Assembly: GCA_020629355.1 (NCBI GenBank) | Contig: JAHDDM010000048.1 | Span: 1 to 7,985, forward strand | Length of the DNA: 7,985 bases | Direction: 5' to 3' | DNA from: Rhodospirillaceae bacterium | GTDB taxonomy: Bacteria > Pseudomonadota > Alphaproteobacteria > JABSOH01 | Shown: piece by piece, positions 6,523 through 7,985 of the stretch | How the letters are laid out: each line of letters begins with the position of its first letter | How positions within the stretch are numbered: the first letter of the stretch is position 1 | Made by a program: the position numbers and the translations under genes | Notes under the pieces: generated by a model | What the model was told of the DNA's origin: nothing | The model's input: the letters and a program-made list of their open reading frames with translations, nothing else | The model's database searches: none

Positions 6523-7466
6523 TGTATTTCTTATTTCTTCGCTCACGGCAAGTATGGCAGGCTACGCCAATGCCATACTGCCTACGCGGGTGCGCTTCGC
6601 GGCTTCACTTCGTTCGCTCTCGCCCGCGCTTGCGCGCGAGGCGACTTTGCAATATCGCATTTCATTTGCCGCTCTTAGTCTGTATTATGATACTCTGTCT
6701 CAATAGCCTGTCCCTAGCCTCTGAACGCTTGCTGGTGGCGGTGACAACCTCGACAGACAATTCTGGCCTATTGCACTATCTGCAACCGCAAATTCAGGCT
6801 GATCTTGGCTTTACACCAGAATTTATCGTCACTGGCTCAGGCCAAGCCTTAAAATTGGGCATGAACCGCGATGTTGATCTGGTTTGGGTACATGACCCCG
6901 AAGCCGAGGCTGATTTTATGACTGCTGGTCATGGCCTGAGTCACCATACAGTCATGTATAATCGCTTTTTTCTTGTTGGGCCTAAAGCTGATCCTGCACA
7001 GGCCAAAACCACAGGGGGTATTCTTGAGGCCATGAAAAGAATCGCTGCAAGCCAGAGTATTTTCGTATCTCGAGGCGATGATAGCGGCACACACCGCCGC
7101 GAAAAGAGCTTATGGCGTAAGCTTGATCCGAACCATCCCGTGCTGCATCAAGCTGCACTGAATTGGTATCTTGAGGCAGGCTCTGGCATGGGCGCAACGC
7201 TGAACACGGCAATCGCCATGAATGCCTATACTCTTGTCGATGAGGCAACATGGCTGAAAAGCGGCAATCAAGACCGTTTGAAAATCATTGTCGAACAGGA
7301 TGTGCTTTTGCGTAACCCTTATGGCATTATCGTTGTTGCGGGTACGGGGCGTATGGAAGCTACTCAGAAAGCAAAACGCTTCAGAGACTGGTTGGTTTCA
7401 AACCAGGGCCAGAAGACGATTTTTGCCTATCGCATTCACGATAAACAGGGATTTTTCGCACCTTAA
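6519..7466 (+). CDS. tupA: Tungstate ABC transporter periplasmic binding protein TupA, with extended N-terminus
   Basis: TupA is the periplasmic receptor that captures tungstate for TupBC. The 315-residue reading shows the family motifs in order: TTSTDNSGLL (76-85, oxyanion binding), GSGQALKLG (106-114), WVHDP (123-127), VMYNRFFLVGPKADP (145-159), FVSRGDDSGTH (182-192), GMGATLN (223-229) and a YTLVDEATW segment (237-245). A signal peptide core lies at about 47-67, with likely cleavage after SLA (residue 67), leaving a mature protein of about 248 residues. The ATG at 6519 overlaps the tupB stop (ATGATG), as at the other junctions. No better start lies between it and the hydrophobic core. The first 45 residues are abnormal: residues 8-44 hold ten Arg and are encoded by a GC-rich hairpin-forming repeat (see the repeat entry). 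The mature domain is certain. Whether translation really starts at 6519 is probable but unproven. tupA is last in the C-B-A order. Confidence 0.9.
   Translation: MMYFLFLRSRQVWQATPMPYCLRGCASRLHFVRSRPRLRARRLCNIAFHLPLLVCIMILCLNSLSLASERLLVAVTTSTDNSGLLHYLQPQIQADLGFTPEFIVTGSGQALKLGMNRDVDLVWVHDPEAEADFMTAGHGLSHHTVMYNRFFLVGPKADPAQAKTTGGILEAMKRIAASQSIFVSRGDDSGTHRREKSLWRKLDPNHPVLHQAALNWYLEAGSGMGATLNTAIAMNAYTLVDEATWLKSGNQDRLKIIVEQDVLLRNPYGIIVVAGTGRMEATQKAKRFRDWLVSNQGQKTIFAYRIHDKQGFFAP
6538..6650. repeat. GC-rich palindromic element inserted in frame in the 5' end of tupA
   Basis: Base composition changes abruptly here. The segment is rich in GC and in cgcttcg-type short repeats. It contains two hairpins. 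The first pairs 6547-6559 with 6571-6582 (GGCAAGTATGGCA against TGCCATACTGCC, 12 pairs with one bulged A). Its loop holds a GGC-TAC-GCC mini-hairpin. The second pairs TCGCC at 6620-6624 with GGCGA at 6640-6644 around CGCGC-TT-GCGCG (6625-6636). CGCGGG at 6585-6590 could instead pair with CCCGCG at 6623-6628. The tupA frame has no stop through it and gives an Arg-rich peptide unlike any TupA. Boundaries are approximate, because no target-site duplication could be recognised. The hairpins are seen directly. That this is a dispersed mobile repeat is inference. Confidence 0.6.
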
Positions 7467-7476
7467 TATAGCTCAA

Positions 7477-7493
7477 CCCCCATAAAATGGGGG
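7477..7493. terminator. Hairpin after tupA, possible bidirectional terminator
   Basis: CCCCCAT (7477-7483) pairs perfectly with ATGGGGG (7487-7493) around an AAA loop, 10 bases after the tupA stop. It lies between the plus-strand operon and the minus-strand tRNA-Leu gene, where transcription converges. No T-run follows it on the plus strand. On the minus strand only a weak TTGAGCTATATT follows. It may therefore act as a weak intrinsic terminator or as an RNA 3'-end stabiliser. A stronger terminator is not visible in the 75-base spacer. Confidence 0.4.
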
Positions 7494-7541
7494 GCAGGAT
7501 ATCCGTGCCTCGAACGTTACTCTGTGCAAAAGTTATTACAG

Positions 7542-7628
7542 TGGTAGCCGCTGCCGGACTCGAACCGGCACGCCCATACGAGCAACAGATTTTAAGTCTG
7601 TCGTGTCTACCTATTCCACCAAGCGGCC
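7542..7628 (-). tRNA. tRNA-Leu (anticodon UAA)
   Basis: Read on the minus strand, this gives a complete 87-base class II tRNA with encoded CCA (7544-7542). The acceptor stem is GGCCGCT/AGCGGCT with a G1-U72 wobble. The D-arm is GTGGAATAGGTAGACAC, and the anticodon stem is ACAGA/TCTGT around the TAA anticodon (complement of 7592-7594). A long variable arm (TGCTCGTATGGGCGT) follows, and then the T-arm GCCGG-TTCGAGT-CCGGC. The discriminator is A73, as needed for leucine. It decodes UUA and UUG. It is divergent from the tRNA-Leu(UAG) gene and converges on the tup operon. Confidence 0.97.
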
Positions 7629-7698
7629 AAAAACGACTCCTTATAGCATTTCTATTTCCATAAGGAACAAAATACTTTATAAGAAAGCACAATGCTAT
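7629..7698. promoter_or_regulatory. Shared spacer with candidate divergent tRNA promoters
   Basis: This 70-base AT-rich spacer separates two divergent tRNA-Leu genes and must hold both promoters unless they are read through from outside. On the plus strand, TTTCCA (7655-7660) and TATAAG (7678-7683), 17 bases apart, form a reasonable -35/-10 pair about 15 bases before tRNA-Leu(UAG). On the minus strand, TATAAG (complement of 7640-7645) is a matching -10 about 12 bases before tRNA-Leu(UAA), with only a weak TTGTTC -35 (complement of 7665-7670) at a 19-base spacing. An 8-base inverted repeat, ATAGCATT (7643-7650) and AATGCTAT (7691-7698), brackets the spacer. These are by-eye predictions. Confidence 0.4.
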
Positions 7699-7783
7699 GC
7701 GGGTGTGGCGGAATTGGTAGACGCGCTAGATTTAGGTTCTAGTGAGGCAACTCGTGGGGGTTCAAGTCCCTTCACCCGTACCA
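7699..7783 (+). tRNA. tRNA-Leu (anticodon UAG)
   Basis: This is a complete 85-base class II tRNA with encoded CCA (7781-7783). The acceptor stem is GCGGGTG/CACCCGT, again with a G1-U72 wobble. The D-arm is GGCGGAATTGGTAGACGC, and the anticodon stem is CTAGA/TCTAG around TAG (7733-7735). The long variable arm GTGAGGCAACTCGT is followed by the T-arm GGGGG-TTCAAGT-CCCTT, which contains two G-U pairs. The discriminator is A73. It decodes CUA and, by wobble or superwobble, other CUN codons. No terminator with a T-run is evident directly downstream. Confidence 0.97.
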
Positions 7784-7985
7784 TTACCTCAATATGATTC
7801 CTGTAATACATATTCTAGGCTGGGTGCCAAAAACTTTCCAAAACTTATGGTAACGTGATCCTATAACTTCGGACAGTTTTACGGCGTATTTAAGATGTAT
7901 AGCCTATGTCATATAAAATGATCATATGACATAGGCTATAGGAGCGCAAGGCGCGACCGTCGCGTATGCGACGCCCCCGCGGAGC
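7784..7985. other. Gene-free region downstream of tRNA-Leu(UAG)
   Basis: No convincing coding frame, RNA gene or ribosome-binding site is visible on either strand. The first 110 bases are AT-rich and featureless. They are followed by the 17-bp palindrome (7898-7940), and then the composition switches sharply to GC-rich from 7941 to the window end. The GC-rich part includes a 6-bp hairpin, CGTCGC-GTAT-GCGACG (7958-7973), and could be the start of a further repeat or of a gene that lies outside the window. Confidence 0.6.
7898..7940. repeat. Perfect 17-bp inverted repeat with 9-base loop
   Basis: The left arm TATAGCCTATGTCATAT (7898-7914) and right arm ATATGACATAGGCTATA (7924-7940) are exact reverse complements separated by AAAATGATC. 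No T-run follows on either strand, so it is not a standard intrinsic terminator. The perfect match over 17 bases is too long to be chance in a region this size. It may be an extragenic palindromic element, an RNA structure, a terminus of a mobile element, or a dimeric protein binding site. Nothing in the window decides among these. Confidence 0.85.

Noticed and set aside
6636..6665. Twin-arginine (Tat) signal suggested by RR at TupA residues 41-42
   Set aside because: The surrounding residues (A-RR-L-C-N) do not fit S/T-RR-x-F-L-K, and the Arg come from the inserted GC-rich repeat. TupA needs no cytoplasmic cofactor.
7760..7783. Phage or island attachment site at the tRNA-Leu(UAG) 3' end
   Set aside because: No direct repeat of the tRNA 3' end is visible in the remaining 200 bases, and there is no integrase gene in view.
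7381..7797. Open reading frames crossing the tRNA genes on both strands
   Set aside because: They translate tRNA sequence and the end of tupA out of frame. They have no ribosome-binding site or recognisable protein motif.
1..7985. CRISPR array, toxin-antitoxin, retron or defence-system genes
   Set aside because: No regularly spaced repeats, reverse transcriptase, nuclease or toxin motifs are visible. All long frames are accounted for by housekeeping and transport genes.

Overview
The window reads as ordinary chromosomal DNA of an alphaproteobacterium of intermediate GC content. This rests on three things: the order ETF-ubiquinone oxidoreductase, TPR lipoprotein, ispE; the style of the proteins; and two tRNA-Leu genes with encoded CCA ends. 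The genus cannot be fixed from the sequence alone. A Rhodospirillales-like or SAR116-like lineage is a guess.

Positions 1-7466 hold one uninterrupted plus-strand run of eight genes. They are the 3' part of the ETF-QO gene, a TPR outer-membrane lipoprotein (LbcA-like), ispE, ccmA, ccmB, and a tungstate ABC transporter in the order tupC-tupB-tupA. Neighbours overlap by 1-8 bases at every junction except TPR/ispE, where the gap is 21 bases. Translational coupling and co-transcription are therefore likely. The run joins respiratory electron entry (ETF-QO), isoprenoid precursor synthesis (IspE, feeding quinones and lipid carriers), the heme-handling CcmAB ABC pair of cytochrome c maturation, and tungstate/molybdate-type oxyanion uptake. 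ccmC and the other ccm genes are not next to ccmB.

Positions 7467-7541 are a short convergent spacer with a 7-bp hairpin. A tRNA-Leu(UAA) gene on the minus strand (7542-7628) and a tRNA-Leu(UAG) gene on the plus strand (7699-7783) follow, divergently transcribed from a shared 70-bp spacer. Positions 7784-7985 contain no gene I can recognise. They hold a perfect 17-bp inverted repeat (7898-7940) followed by a GC-rich hairpin-bearing stretch that runs off the window.

The most interesting feature is a GC-rich, hairpin-forming segment of about 110 bases (roughly 6538-6650). It sits inside the 5' end of tupA, stays in frame, and encodes an Arg-rich extension ahead of the signal-peptide hydrophobic core. 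It resembles in principle the Rickettsia palindromic elements that insert in frame into genes. I see no novel defence system, CRISPR array, integrase or transposase in the window.
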